Below, piece by piece: positions 27,301 to 35,592 of a DNA stretch of 64,000 bases. The notes under the pieces were generated by a model. That model did no database searches. It was not told the DNA's origin and was given only the letters and a program-made list of their open reading frames with translations. This DNA is from CBDESM01 sp965242485 (GTDB lineage: Bacteria; Chloroflexota; Dehalococcoidia; Bin125). The stretch spans positions 620,001 to 684,000 of the forward strand of contig CBDESM010000003.1 of assembly GCA_965242485.1 (NCBI GenBank), written 5' to 3'. Numbering within the stretch: the first letter of the stretch is position 1; every line of letters starts with the position of its first letter. Position numbers and translations under genes: made by a program.

Positions 27301-27584
27301 AGGATCAACCCGACTTGGCCTGGTTCGGCTACTCGCCCGAATCCGCCATCGTCAACGGCGAAGCGCCGCAGCTCGCCGAGCGCCCGTCCGAAGCCCGCGT
27401 CGGAGCGCTCAGCTTCAGCGCGGAGCCGCCGGAAGCATGCACGGTGAATGCCGCCACAGGAGCGCTCGCGATTGTCGGCGCAGGTTCGTGCATAGTCACG
27501 ATCACATCCGCCGCAACGGTTGATCTGGCAGCGGCGAACCGGGCCGTAACTCTGACATTCACCGAAGAGGCGAACGGGGAGTAA
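24363..27584 (+). CDS. Secreted RCC1-repeat and Ig-like repeat protein
   Basis: 1,073 aa. Residues 1-38 are a signal peptide or membrane anchor. Residues about 45-280 hold five or six RCC1/BLIP-II-like units marked by H.C......CWG....GQ..., a likely beta-propeller. Residues about 330-500 contain two related units (EFGFLP...LLP..RYL...WLRS.P). From about 617 to the end come five Ig-like repeats of about 90 aa, each opening with W.GY.P and carrying a cysteine pair (VCTVNPATG..GTCTITVTSAA type). An extracellular binding or envelope protein is the reasonable role. The propeller-encoding part (about 24.48-25.2 kb) is visibly AT-richer than the rest, suggesting a composite gene. Confidence 0.88.
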   Translation: MPALHFPSWLSTRGIAVLAICASVALALLTITSSSDAQVHDSDRDQVAVGGSHVCAINLNEKPLCWGVNDAGQASPPEGTRSSYTSADAGSNWTCLRTDGYFSCFGGRSDKNIWYTRYAWSTRTGSNHTCPRSSQRRSEAYIVQCEGHNTYGQAAWGDAAWGEIDDGLGYWRVGADHNCLLDDSGEVSCWGRNHLGQTDVPDARFREIAAGRNHNCGVTTDREVLCWGDNFFGQTDGPQGSNYVNVWSKSSADFSCASTTERRLVCWGDNSEGQLDVPPSLVVPPGTAFPDGRPPAASGTGNRVVPAGDVSSTAGSYTVGVPVPASDLVVPTLAGRVVARIIDWPAAGERTCSYRIEFGFLPETAFAKGTAAAAIEANAHLLPELRYLGCNIILPRVRTGDSAWLRSSPVIFELDPSTDIDDGFLGGGEESTLEGRVIARWNSTSNRVEFGFLPAWALDRFGTDAAATRYERLLPRQRYLTLRQIDALERDRWLRSNPAVNIPISYAPPSTEVDIAISQAQVSVVQGEPFADATIATVTGTLANDLNAFTVTGLPAGLSVRLRDAGENTRLAVLSGTVPRGSAAATALLTLRALGVEGESATGTVRLQISSGPPQPQRIHWNGYSPASQVVGGRVRISLPVIEPGPRSPQLRYSAEPSNVCTVNPATGAVTLLSRPGTCTITVTSAAAESFAAASETATVVVTSLPQQTLVWDGYDPPVQRVGGSVRLIRPMVSPGPDSPTFRYRSDTPEHCRVTASSGALTLLSHVGPCVVTVTSAATAAYAETSATAVVQITDLPAPRITWDGYSPLAIKFGDAAPRLRQPSATSEGRSIRLVYRYSVGSGSAAVCAVSPSSGTLTIRGVGNCTITATSERTSAVASSSATASIVVERANRDAGWSWSGYGRDEGRVGETLQARPPANVPSGVTVAYASEDASICTVDAGTGAAALKTAGICRVSASSAATNAYAAKSVSVSIESRAKDQPDLAWFGYSPESAIVNGEAPQLAERPSEARVGALSFSAEPPEACTVNAATGALAIVGAGSCIVTITSAATVDLAAANRAVTLTFTEEANGE

Positions 27585-27606
27585 CGGTACGCGACGAGAT
27601 CTTCGC

Positions 27607-27612
27607 TACCGT
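27607..27612 (+). promoter_or_regulatory. -10 box of YgjP-like gene (leaderless)
   Basis: TACCGT, 8 nt before ATG 27621. Confidence 0.4.
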
Positions 27613-27620
27613 TCGCGAGT

Positions 27621-28349
27621 ATGCCCGTCCGTAACCGGCGAACCTCCAGAGAACCCGAAAGCGGCTCCGTCCTGATAGACGGGCAAGAAGTTCCGTATGC
27701 GGTTCGGCGGTCGGCGCGGAGGAAGAAGACGTTGGAGTTGACTGTGCGGGATGGGGTGGTGGCTGTGGCGGCGCCTCGGCGGGTTTCGGGGCGGGATGTT
27801 CGGGAGTTCGTGTTGAGCAAGGCGGATTGGATTGCGGAGCGGCTGGCTCGGCCTGCGCCGCCTCGGTTGCGGGATCAGCTGCGGGAGGGCGGGGTGCTGC
27901 CTTGGTTGGGGGTTTCGCGCGCTGTCGTGATTGACCCGGCTGCTTCGGAGCCCGTGCTACTGACTTTGCTGGATATCCGCTTCAGGGCGGGCGACGGGGA
28001 AGAAATGGCGGCGGACTTCGAGCAGTGGGGACGGGCGCGGGCTGCGGAGCACATGCGCGAGCGGGTGGCGCATTGGGCGCCGGTGCTGGGGGTGCGGCCG
28101 GGGAAGATCACGATCCGGTCGCAGAAGCGTCGCTGGGGGTCGGCTTCGCGGTCGGGCAACTTGCAGTTCAACTGGCGGCTGATGCTGGTGCCGCAGCGGT
28201 TGATCGACTACGTCGTGGTGCACGAGCTGTCGCATCTGCGGCACCCGAACCACGGGGCGGATTTCTGGGCCTACCTCGACAGCCAGATGCCGGGCGCGAA
28301 GCGACTGCAACGCGAGCTGCACCAGCGCGGCCTCGAACTGGAGTGGTGA
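27621..28349 (+). CDS. YgjP/DUF45-type zinc metallopeptidase
   Basis: 242 aa. A basic N-terminal beta region (VPYAVRRSARRKKTLELTVRDG) is followed by RSQKRRWGSASRSGNLQFNWRL and the zinc motif HELSHLRHPNH (His201, Glu202, His205, with His211 as probable third ligand). This is the YgjP-like (M48-related) metal-dependent hydrolase family, small and without membrane helices. Its natural substrate is not established. It is convergent with the flavin oxidoreductase at 28368. Confidence 0.9.
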   Translation: MPVRNRRTSREPESGSVLIDGQEVPYAVRRSARRKKTLELTVRDGVVAVAAPRRVSGRDVREFVLSKADWIAERLARPAPPRLRDQLREGGVLPWLGVSRAVVIDPAASEPVLLTLLDIRFRAGDGEEMAADFEQWGRARAAEHMRERVAHWAPVLGVRPGKITIRSQKRRWGSASRSGNLQFNWRLMLVPQRLIDYVVVHELSHLRHPNHGADFWAYLDSQMPGAKRLQRELHQRGLELEW

Positions 28350-28367
28350 GCGCCGGCGGGGTGCTGG

Positions 28368-29561
28368 TCAGTCGGCGGCGGCTTCGGCCTGCGGCTCGCG
28401 CAGGAAGTCCGGCACCTCTTGGCCGGCGTCCTCGAAAGCTTTGGCGAGGACGTCCGCGCGGCTGAAGGAGACCGCGCCGCCGCCCGAGGCGACCCATTGC
28501 TGCGTCCCGCGCACCGAGTCGAGCTGCGACTGGAAGTGCGGCATCACGTGGCGGGCGAAGAGGTCGTAGGAGCGCATGATGCACTCGCGGTCGGCCCATT
28601 CGTGGGCGAGCATCATCAGCCCGCCGAAGCCGTCGGCGCTGTCCAGCAGGCTCTCGATCACCTCGATCGCGTCGTCGGGCGTGCCGATGATGGCCGCGCC
28701 GTTTTGGACCGCGCCTTCGGGCGTCTCGGCCGTGTTGGGCGCGGCCGCGCCGAGCGTGTCGCGGAAGTAGTCGATCTGCCAGGCGCGGTAGCCGTCGCGG
28801 CATTCGTCCATCGCGCGCTGCCGGTCGTCGGAGATGTACATCGGCATCACCAGCCGCCACTTGTTGCGGTCGACGACCTGCTCCGATTGCTCGGCGAACT
28901 GCTCGACTTCGGCCCACTGGCCGGCGAGGTTGCTGCGCCCGTCGGGCAGGTAGACGCCGATGCTGAGCAGGCCGATTCCGTACTTGCCGGCGATCTGCCT
29001 GCCCGCGGGCGAGACGGTGCTGGCGACGGCCATCTCGAAGTGCGGCTTGGTATAGGGCGAAAGCTGGAGGCGCGCGTCGACCAGCTGGAACCAGTCGGTC
29101 TCGCGGTTGACGGGGCCGTCGTAGCGCAGCAGCGCGGTGATCGCTTCGAGCGATTCGTCCATCCGCCGGCGCTGGGTGAGCGGGTCGATGCCCATCATCG
29201 CGGCGTCGGAGGAGAGCGCGCCGGGACCGACGCCGAGCATCGTCCGCCCGTAGGTCATGTGATCGAGCTGGACCATGCGGTCGGCGACGATCAGCGGGTG
29301 GTGGTAGGGCAGGCTGACCACGCCGGTGCCGAGCCGGATCTGCCGCGTGCGCTCGGCCGCGGCGGCGATGAAGACTTCCGGCGAGGCGATCAGCTCCCAA
29401 CCGGCGGAGTGGTGCTCGCCGATCCAGGCTTCGTCGTAGCCGAGCCGGTCGAGGTGCTCGATCAGTTCGAGGTCGCGGTGCAGCGCCAGCGTCGGGTTGT
29501 CGCCGACGCGGTGGAACGGCGCCATGAAGATCCCGAAGTCCATTCGTCCCGGTCCGGCCAT
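28368..29561 (-). CDS. LLM-class flavin-dependent monooxygenase (limonene-monooxygenase-like)
   Basis: 397 aa. Starts MDFGIFMAPFHRVGDNP from residue 7; YDEAWIGEHHSAGWE (about 42-56), IRLGTGVVSLPYHHPL, GVGPGAL and a long C-terminal alpha region with DLFARHVMPHFQ are typical of the long-form luciferase-like monooxygenases that oxidise terpenes or related organics with FMNH2 supplied by a separate reductase. It differs from the 338-aa paralogue at 21878 in length and subgroup. ATG 29561 chosen; 29543 is possible. It is divergent from the CoA-transferase family gene, 72 bp between starts. Confidence 0.9.
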   Translation of the reverse strand: MAGPGRMDFGIFMAPFHRVGDNPTLALHRDLELIEHLDRLGYDEAWIGEHHSAGWELIASPEVFIAAAAERTRQIRLGTGVVSLPYHHPLIVADRMVQLDHMTYGRTMLGVGPGALSSDAAMMGIDPLTQRRRMDESLEAITALLRYDGPVNRETDWFQLVDARLQLSPYTKPHFEMAVASTVSPAGRQIAGKYGIGLLSIGVYLPDGRSNLAGQWAEVEQFAEQSEQVVDRNKWRLVMPMYISDDRQRAMDECRDGYRAWQIDYFRDTLGAAAPNTAETPEGAVQNGAAIIGTPDDAIEVIESLLDSADGFGGLMMLAHEWADRECIMRSYDLFARHVMPHFQSQLDSVRGTQQWVASGGGAVSFSRADVLAKAFEDAGQEVPDFLREPQAEAAAD

Positions 29562-29633
29562 CTCGCGCCTCCGCTCTTGCCGCGACTCCTATAATCGCGC
29601 CCGCTGAGGGTACCCAATCGAGAGGAGCGCCCG

Positions 29634-30968
29634 ATGAGCCGCTTCAACCCCGCCATCGACTGGCGGTCCGACTACGCCGCCAAGCTCTGCTCGCCCGAGC
29701 AGGCGGCCGCGCAGTTCAAGTCGGGAGACCATCTCTGGATGCCGCCCGGCCACGCCTGCCTGCCGGTGCTGGAGGCGCTCGCCGCCCGCAAGGACGAGCT
29801 GGAGGGCGTCGAGGTGCGCGCCGTGATCGTGCCCGACGCCGGCTGGTTCACGGAAGAGCACATGAAGGCCTTCCAGCTCGCGCCCCAGTTCGGCAGCCTC
29901 TTCGACCGCGACGCGGTCAACTCCGGCATCGCCGATTACCACCCCTACTGGCTGGTCGGCGGCCACAAGGCCTGGCAGTCCGGGCGCGGCGAGGACGAGG
30001 CCTGGCCCGTCGACGTGCACATGATCCGCGTCTCGCCGCCCAACGAGCACGGCTACGTCTCGCTCGGCCCGTCGGTCTGGGATGGCGTCACCACGGCCAA
30101 GATCGCGCGCAAGGTGATCGCCGAAGTGAACGAGAACGTGGTCCAGACCTTCGGCGACTCCTGGCTGCACGTCTCGGAGATCGACCATTTCGTGCCCGCC
30201 GATTCCCCGATCGTGGTCAACCTCGAGCACCCGCCGGCGAACGAGGTCGACAAGGGCATCGCCCACTACGTCTCCGAGCTGGTCAACGACGGCGACACGA
30301 TCCAAGTCGGGGTCGGCTCGCATACCGGGGCGCTGCCGCGGCTCGGCGCGTTCGACGGCAAGGAGAATCTCTCGTACTTCGCCGAACTCACCGTGGAAGG
30401 CCTCGTACCGCTGGTCGAGCAGGGGGTGATCACCGGCAAGTACTCGCAGACCCATCCCGACAAATTCGTCGCGACGGTGCTGGGCAACACGCCGGAGGAG
30501 CACCAGACCGTCCACCGCAATCCGGCCTTCGAGGCGTACTCGCTGGAGCACCTGCTGGACCCGTGCGAGATCGCCAAGAACGAGAACATCGTGGCGATCA
30601 ACGGCGCGCTCACGATCGACCTCAGCGGGCAGATCGGCGTCCACACCATCGGCCCGCGCGTCTACGCCGGCGTCGGCGGCCACCTCGCCTTCGCGCTCGG
30701 CGCGTTCCTCGCGCCCAAGGGCCGCTACGTCGCGGTGATCCCCTCGACCAGCCGCGACGGGGCGATCTCGACCATCCTGCCGCAGTTCGCCGAGGGCCAG
30801 ATCGTCACGGTCCCGCGCGACATCGCGGACACGGTCGTGACGGAGCACGGCATCGCCAAATTGCTCGGCAAGACCGTCCGCCAGCGGGCCGAGGAACTGA
30901 TCTCGGTCGCGCACCCCGACTTCCGCGGGGAGCTGCGCAAGGCCGCGCAGAAGCTCTTCTACCCGTAA
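29634..30968 (+). CDS. Acetyl-CoA hydrolase/transferase family protein
   Basis: 444 aa, the size of class I CoA-transferases of the 4-hydroxybutyrate/succinyl/acetate type. N-terminal half: SPEQAAAQFKSGDHLWMP; C-terminal half: VGVGSHTGALPRLG, FAELTVEGLVPLVEQGVITG (Glu251 as candidate catalytic glutamate forming the CoA thioester), GQIGVHTIGPRVYAGVGG and VVTEHGIAKLLGKTVRQRAEELISVAHPDFR, a highly conserved C-terminal block. It moves CoA between carboxylates or hydrolyses acyl-CoA. A TATAAT box lies near 29592 and GAGAGGAG before the ATG. It is divergent from the monooxygenase, so the two may act in one catabolic unit, which is inference. Confidence 0.9.
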   Translation: MSRFNPAIDWRSDYAAKLCSPEQAAAQFKSGDHLWMPPGHACLPVLEALAARKDELEGVEVRAVIVPDAGWFTEEHMKAFQLAPQFGSLFDRDAVNSGIADYHPYWLVGGHKAWQSGRGEDEAWPVDVHMIRVSPPNEHGYVSLGPSVWDGVTTAKIARKVIAEVNENVVQTFGDSWLHVSEIDHFVPADSPIVVNLEHPPANEVDKGIAHYVSELVNDGDTIQVGVGSHTGALPRLGAFDGKENLSYFAELTVEGLVPLVEQGVITGKYSQTHPDKFVATVLGNTPEEHQTVHRNPAFEAYSLEHLLDPCEIAKNENIVAINGALTIDLSGQIGVHTIGPRVYAGVGGHLAFALGAFLAPKGRYVAVIPSTSRDGAISTILPQFAEGQIVTVPRDIADTVVTEHGIAKLLGKTVRQRAEELISVAHPDFRGELRKAAQKLFYP

Positions 30969-30978
30969 CCAGCCAGCG

Positions 30979-31302
30979 CTAGTAGTTGCCGGGGCCGGCG
31001 TCGAACCACAGCCGCCACCTCACGAGGTCCGTCCTGTCCGCCGTGCCCCCGGCCGATGAACAATCCCAGTAGCCGGTAAACTCGATCAGCTGCCCGGTCG
31101 TATTGCCGTAGTAGTCCGTGATCTCGCGGACGACGTTCGAGCCCGTCGCGATCTTGTGGCAACCCGCGTGCGGGGTTGTCACAGTCGAGGTCGACGAGGC
31201 GCTCTGCCCGCTCGCGACGGCCGTGAGCAGCATGATCCCGGCAACGATCGCGACAAGTGCGACAATCGTTCCCGCCGCCCGAGTTCCCACTCGCGTTGTC
31301 AT
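30979..31302 (-). CDS. Small secreted protein, unknown
   Basis: 107 aa from ATG 31302, chosen because GAGGGACTG lies just upstream; the frame extends to 31335 without a better site. One hydrophobic segment (AGTIVALVAIVAGIMLLTAVASG, about 10-32) is a signal peptide or anchor. The mature part is about 75 residues with two cysteines (AGCHK, YWDCSS), probably one disulphide, and aromatic residues near the C-terminus (WRLWFDAGPGNY). No family recognised. It is convergent with the CoA-transferase family gene. Confidence 0.65.
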   Translation of the reverse strand: MTTRVGTRAAGTIVALVAIVAGIMLLTAVASGQSASSTSTVTTPHAGCHKIATGSNVVREITDYYGNTTGQLIEFTGYWDCSSAGGTADRTDLVRWRLWFDAGPGNY

Positions 31303-31430
31303 CAGTCCCTCGATCTGAACACGCACATCCGGCATCGTGAGCAGTCTTGACCGCGCCCCGCTCGAATCTCGTCCGCTCGGGGAGCATCCAGTCTATGTCA
31401 ACCCCCGTGCTCGGCGCAAGATCGGCGGCG

Positions 31431-32339
31431 CTAGGCGTGCTGTTCGACGAACTCGCCGATCTTGGCGATCGCCTCCCCGCCTTCGGGCAGCATCGGCGCG
31501 AAGGCGTGCCAGACGTGGAACATCTCGTCCCAGACCTCTTCGGTCACGTCGACGCCGGCCGCGCGTGCGCGCTCGGTGACGCGTCGCGTGTCGTCCAGCA
31601 GGACCTCGGCGTCGCCGACTTGGAGCAGCAGCGGGGGCAGGCCGGCGTAATCGGCGTAGAGGGGCGAAGCCAGCGGGTTCCGCGCGTCGGCGCCGCCCAA
31701 GTAGGCGCCGGCCATCTGCTCGATCATCGCGGAGTTGGTAATCAGCGGATCGGCCTCGGCGCGGGTCTGGATCGTCTCGCCGGTGATCGCGAGGTCGGTC
31801 CAGGCGGAGATGCCGATCGCCGCGTCGGGCATGTCGACGCCGCGTTCTCGCGCCGCCAGCAGCGTGGCCAAGGTGAGGCCGCCGCCGGCCGAGTCGCCGG
31901 CGACGAAGGTCGAGACGGCCGGGGCCGGCCCGTTCGGGCCGTTCGCCTGCATGAATTGCAGGCCCGCGATCGCGTCGTCGACCGCGGCCGGGAAGGGGTG
32001 CTCGGGCGCGAGCCGGTAGTCGAGGTTAAGGATCGAGCAGCCGCCGGCCGCGGCGATGTCCTCGCAGAGCCGGCGGTGGGTCCTGGTCGAGCCGATCACG
32101 TAGCCGCCGCCGTGCACGTAGAGCAGGCGCCGGTCGGGGTCGGAACCGGAGACGGTGATCCACTCGCCGGGCACGCCGTTGGCGTCGACAGCGGTGATCG
32201 TCGCGGCCTCGGTCGGCGGGAAGGAGCGCTCTTCCATCCCGGCCCGCATCTCTTCGATGCCGGGCGGCGGCCCGTCGCCTCCGAGCGCCGCGTTCTCGCG
32301 GAGCAGCTCCAAGACCTTGTCCAGCTCTGCAGATGCCAT
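31431..32339 (-). CDS. HSL-type (family IV) alpha/beta hydrolase esterase
   Basis: 302 aa. HGGGYVIG (His76-Gly79) is the oxyanion motif of the hormone-sensitive-lipase family; nucleophile in GDSAGGG (Ser150); acid in LQVGDAEVLLDD (Asp243) and base in MFHVWH (His275 or His278). No signal peptide. These enzymes cleave short-chain esters. A GGAG ribosome site precedes ATG 32339. It lies apart from its neighbours, about 170 bp from the Fic module transcribed the other way. Confidence 0.92.
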   Translation of the reverse strand: MASAELDKVLELLRENAALGGDGPPPGIEEMRAGMEERSFPPTEAATITAVDANGVPGEWITVSGSDPDRRLLYVHGGGYVIGSTRTHRRLCEDIAAAGGCSILNLDYRLAPEHPFPAAVDDAIAGLQFMQANGPNGPAPAVSTFVAGDSAGGGLTLATLLAARERGVDMPDAAIGISAWTDLAITGETIQTRAEADPLITNSAMIEQMAGAYLGGADARNPLASPLYADYAGLPPLLLQVGDAEVLLDDTRRVTERARAAGVDVTEEVWDEMFHVWHAFAPMLPEGGEAIAKIGEFVEQHA

Positions 32340-32510
32340 GTTGATCTCCGTCCCGTGCCGTTCGGCGGTTCACGCAGAGTAACGGCCGATACATTGTGCG
32401 GGCAGATGGCGGTTCCGGTGCCGCAGGTTCACGCGATGGGGAGTACGATTGGCCCCGACGGCGCGCCCGCGATCCGCTACAGTGGGCAGCGCCGACGAGA
32501 GGTTGAGGCA

Positions 32511-32660
32511 ATGCCCGCCAAGAACATCCGCACCGCGCCCGTCAAGAGCACCCGGCCCGCCGGCGGCCGCTCCGCGCGCGAGCAGGACGACGCGCGCCGC
32601 CTCGCCGAGCGGGTGGTGAACCGGCGCATCGGCGCGCTCCGCGAGCTCGCCAAGCACTAG
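32511..32660 (+). CDS. Putative small antitoxin partner of Fic/Doc protein
   Basis: 49 aa, 33% Arg/Lys/His, predicted helical C-terminal half (EQDDARRLAERVVNRRIGALRELAKH). It lies 29 bp upstream of the Fic gene on the same strand, with GAGAGGTTGAGG before the ATG and TACAGT (about 32478) as possible -10 box. Position and size fit an antitoxin, but no Phd, AbrB or inhibitory-helix (S/T)xxxE(G/N) motif is obvious, so the assignment is from context. Confidence 0.6.
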   Translation: MPAKNIRTAPVKSTRPAGGRSAREQDDARRLAERVVNRRIGALRELAKH

Positions 32661-32689
32661 AGCGCGGCGGCCGCGGGCCGGGCCCGACC

Positions 32690-33229
32690 ATGGCGAACCT
32701 CCAATACCTCTCCGACCGCGAGGTCCAAGCACTGATCGGCGTGATGGGCGATGTCTTCGAGGGCGCGCCCGCGTTCATGCTCCAAGGCAGCGCCGGCGCG
32801 GGCCGTCTCTCGAGCGCGTTGGCGCAGCCGCGCTGGCCGCACCACCGGACGCTCCAGCAGAAGGCGGCCGTGCTGCACTACCACCTCAACCGGGATCACC
32901 CGTTCATCGACGGCAACAAGCGCTTTGCCGTGGCCGCGATGGAGATGTTCGTCGAGCGCAACCGCGCGAGGATCTTCGCCACCGATGAGGAGCTCATCGA
33001 CTTCAGCCTCCGAGTCGCGAGCGGCGAGATGAGCCGTGATGAATGCGCGTTCTACCTGCAACGCCGAATCCTGCGCCATGACTGGACGGGCGAGCAGATG
33101 GATCGCTGGTTCGAACGTCTGCCCGCGGCGGACTTGAACGCCATCGTCACCGCCGGAGAGTGGTTCTCGGAGCAAGATGACGCGCTGCCAGATCGCATCC
33201 ACCGCGCCCTGACCGGCGCTGCGGCCTAG
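32690..33229 (+). CDS. Fic/Doc family toxin
   Basis: 179 aa. The active-site motif reads HPFIDGNKR (His70-Arg78). Canonical AMPylating Fic proteins have GN(G/K)R; Doc, which phosphorylates EF-Tu, has ANKR, so this sequence is between the two and the chemistry cannot be settled by eye. The N-terminal LSDREVQALI...G....FMLQGSAG...SALAQP matches Doc-like proteins that begin with the flap region, and LHYHLNRDHPF is typical of Doc. The C-terminal 60 residues are an extension beyond the roughly 125-aa Doc core. It follows the small partner gene and overlaps the end of the convergent 77-aa membrane gene by 4 bp. Confidence 0.88.
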   Translation: MANLQYLSDREVQALIGVMGDVFEGAPAFMLQGSAGAGRLSSALAQPRWPHHRTLQQKAAVLHYHLNRDHPFIDGNKRFAVAAMEMFVERNRARIFATDEELIDFSLRVASGEMSRDECAFYLQRRILRHDWTGEQMDRWFERLPAADLNAIVTAGEWFSEQDDALPDRIHRALTGAAA

Positions 33230-33459
33230 ATGTCGAGCAGGCCGACGGTGCGGAGCAGCAGAATCGTCGCGGCGGCGAGGACGCCGACTACGGTCAGCGC
33301 CATCAGCAGGGGGTAGCTGGCTTCGGCTTGCTCGTCGCCGCGGTGCTCGCTGCCGCGGCCGATCCGCATCACGTCGCCTTGGCGGAACCAGAGGTAGGCG
33401 CCGGTCAGTGCGGCCGCGTAGCCCATCACGATCACGAGGATCTCGGTCCACTGCTCCAT
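33226..33459 (-). CDS. Small two-helix membrane protein
   Basis: 77 aa with membrane helices at about 7-25 (ILVIVMGYAAALTGAYLWF) and 50-70 (LLMALTVVGVLAAATILLL), joined by a charged loop RQGDVMRIGRGSEHRGDEQ. No family recognised. TAGCGT (33466-33471) is 6 nt before the ATG: leaderless. Its stop overlaps the Fic gene stop tail-to-tail by 4 bp, so the two transcripts must overlap at their 3' ends. Confidence 0.7.
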   Translation of the reverse strand: MEQWTEILVIVMGYAAALTGAYLWFRQGDVMRIGRGSEHRGDEQAEASYPLLMALTVVGVLAAATILLLRTVGLLDI

Positions 33460-33539
33460 TCCGCCACGCTATCAGCCCGCCGGGGCGCGCCTGCTTAGAC
33501 TTGCGGCCAAGCGCTGCAGCATCTGGGAAAGGCCGCGCC

Positions 33540-34208
33540 ATGCCGCTCATGCTCGAAGTCCGCCACCGGGTCAAGCCGCTGACCAACTCCGCCTTCGATG
33601 CCTTCGTCGATTTCTACGCGGACGAGGTCTTCCCGCGCATGGCGGAGCACGGCATCGATCTCTTCGGCGCTTGGAAGGTCGGCGGCGGAGAGATGGGCTG
33701 GGATCTCTCGCTGCACCGCTACGAGTCGATGGCCGACGCCGAGCAGCGGCTCGCTTCCCTGCGCAGGGACGGCGACCTCGCCAAGGCCATCGAGCGCCTG
33801 CGCGGCGAGGTCGAGATCGAGGAAAAGACCAAGTTCGCCCACGCCGTTTCCTACGCGACCGCCGAGCGGCTCGAAGCCGCGCTGGCCGAGCCGGACGAAG
33901 AGCGGCAGTACATGCTCGCCGTGCTGCAGACCGCCGCCGGCGGCGCGCTCCCGGCCATCGACGGCATCGCCGAGCTGGTCGAACAAGTCGAATCAGCCGG
34001 CGTCCTCCAGCTGGTGACCGCGTACGCGACGGCGATCGGCAACACGGGCGAGATCACGGACCTCTGGATTCTCCCGCACGGCGCGCGTGGCATGCTCCGC
34101 TACCGGGCGGGCGCGGGGCTCGACCCCATCGTCGCGCCGCTGCGCCGGCATGCACCGGAGGAATCGGTGCTCTTCCTCAATCCGCTGCCCTATTCGAAGC
34201 TGAAGTAG
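33540..34208 (+). CDS. NIPSNAP-like (dimeric alpha/beta barrel) protein
   Basis: 222 aa from ATG 33540. The N-terminal half (MLEVRHRVKP.....FVDFYADEVFPRMAEHGIDLFGAWKVGGGEMGWDLSLHRYESMADAEQRLASL) has the NIPSNAP/ferredoxin-like pattern; the C-terminal half looks like a second, diverged copy (LQLVTAYATAIGNTGEITDLWILPHG..MLRYRAGAG). Such proteins are small-molecule-binding or oxidative accessory proteins; no activity can be assigned. It is convergent with the M20 peptidase. Confidence 0.72.
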   Translation: MPLMLEVRHRVKPLTNSAFDAFVDFYADEVFPRMAEHGIDLFGAWKVGGGEMGWDLSLHRYESMADAEQRLASLRRDGDLAKAIERLRGEVEIEEKTKFAHAVSYATAERLEAALAEPDEERQYMLAVLQTAAGGALPAIDGIAELVEQVESAGVLQLVTAYATAIGNTGEITDLWILPHGARGMLRYRAGAGLDPIVAPLRRHAPEESVLFLNPLPYSKLK

Positions 34209-34223
34209 CGATCGGGCCGACGT

Positions 34224-35543
34224 TCAGATCACCATCCGGCGCACGATCTCGTAGGTCAGCTCGACGCCCATGTTGAGGTTCTCGACGGTGAGGAACTCGT
34301 CGTTGCCGTGGAAGCCGGCGGCCTCTTCGGGGCTGAGCAGGACGGGGATGAAGCCGTAGGCGGGGATGCCCTGCTGGCGCAGGAAGCGGTTGTCGGTGCC
34401 GCCGACGCAGGTGGTCGGCACCACCGTCGCGTCCTCGACCGCATCGGCGACGACGGACTCGATGGTGCGGTAGAGCTCGGTGTCCCAGTCGACCGCGACC
34501 GGTTCGTCCTGCCCCCAATCGGAGAACTCGACCGTGATCCGGTCGTCGTCGATCACGCTGATCACCTGTTGGCGCCAGTCTTCGCGGTCCTGGCCGGGGA
34601 TCAGGCGGCAGTCGATCGTCGCCTCGCTCTTGGCGGGGATCACGTTGGCCTTGATGCCCGAGTTGATCATCGTCACATTGAGCGTGTTGATGAACATCGC
34701 GTGCGTGCCGGGGTGATCCTTGACCAGCTCTTCGAGCTGCGCACCGTCGGCGATCTGCGGGATGTGGCCCTCCGCGGCGAGCCGGTCGAGCCAGACGCGC
34801 GTTTCGGGCGTGATCGTGACCGGGCGCTCCCAGGCGGCGAGCTTGGAGAGCGCGTTGACGAGATGCACGGCCGAGTTGTCGTAGTGCGGGCGGCTGCCGT
34901 GGCCGGGCGTGCCGATCGAGGTCAGCCGCAGCCAGCAGATGTCCTTCTCATTGGTGGCGACGCCGAAGATCGAGGCCTCCTTGCCCATCAGCTGAGTCGA
35001 ACCGGAGCCGCCCTCGGAGAGTTCGAATTCGACATCGACCAAGTCGGGCCGGTTCTCGCAGAGCCACTGCATGCCCCAGACCGAGCCCGCTTCCTCGTCA
35101 GGCACGCCCGCGAAGACGAGGTCGCGCTTGAGCGAAATCTCGCCCGCGTCGATCTGCCGCTTGAGCAGCAGCATCGTCATCAGGTGCATGATCCCGCAGC
35201 CCTTCATGTCGACTGCCCCGCGCCCGTATACGCGCCCGTCCTCGATCAGCCCCTCGAATGCCGGCTTGGTCCAGTAAGCCTCCTCGACCGGCACCACGTC
35301 CGTGTGGTTGCACAGCATCATCGCCCGCTTGGAGCCGTCCCCCCGCAGCCAGCCGAAGACGGCCTCCCGCTCGGGCTGAATCCCCACGTACTCGACCTCG
35401 ATCCCAGCCCGCTCCAGAATCCCGCCCAACCAACGGGCAGCCGGAGCCTCGTTCCCCGGCGGATTGGACGTGTCAATCCGCAGATAAGAGACGAAGTGCT
35501 CCAACGCCTCAGCCCCCGCCGAGCCCCAGTCAATCTGCGCCAT
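34224..35543 (-). CDS. M20-family metallopeptidase/deacylase
   Basis: 439 aa from ATG 35543, chosen because AAGGAGG sits 6 nt upstream; the frame extends 45 bp further without support. Zinc ligands and catalytic acid are in place: LCNHTDVVPV (His80, Asp82), YGRGAVDMKG, PDEEAGS (catalytic Glu pair) and the dimerisation-domain TPGHGSRPH. The C-terminal TCVGGTDNRFLRQQGIPAYGF and HGNDEF hold the last ligand. This is the ArgE/DapE/CPG2-like group that hydrolyses N-acyl amino acids or dipeptides in the cytoplasm. It is divergent from the first Lhr helicase; a TAGGAT box is near 35575. Confidence 0.93.
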   Translation of the reverse strand: MAQIDWGSAGAEALEHFVSYLRIDTSNPPGNEAPAARWLGGILERAGIEVEYVGIQPEREAVFGWLRGDGSKRAMMLCNHTDVVPVEEAYWTKPAFEGLIEDGRVYGRGAVDMKGCGIMHLMTMLLLKRQIDAGEISLKRDLVFAGVPDEEAGSVWGMQWLCENRPDLVDVEFELSEGGSGSTQLMGKEASIFGVATNEKDICWLRLTSIGTPGHGSRPHYDNSAVHLVNALSKLAAWERPVTITPETRVWLDRLAAEGHIPQIADGAQLEELVKDHPGTHAMFINTLNVTMINSGIKANVIPAKSEATIDCRLIPGQDREDWRQQVISVIDDDRITVEFSDWGQDEPVAVDWDTELYRTIESVVADAVEDATVVPTTCVGGTDNRFLRQQGIPAYGFIPVLLSPEEAAGFHGNDEFLTVENLNMGVELTYEIVRRMVI

Positions 35544-35592
35544 GTCCAGCCTCCTTGTCCACGTGCTCACCCATCCTACGATCCCCACGCGC

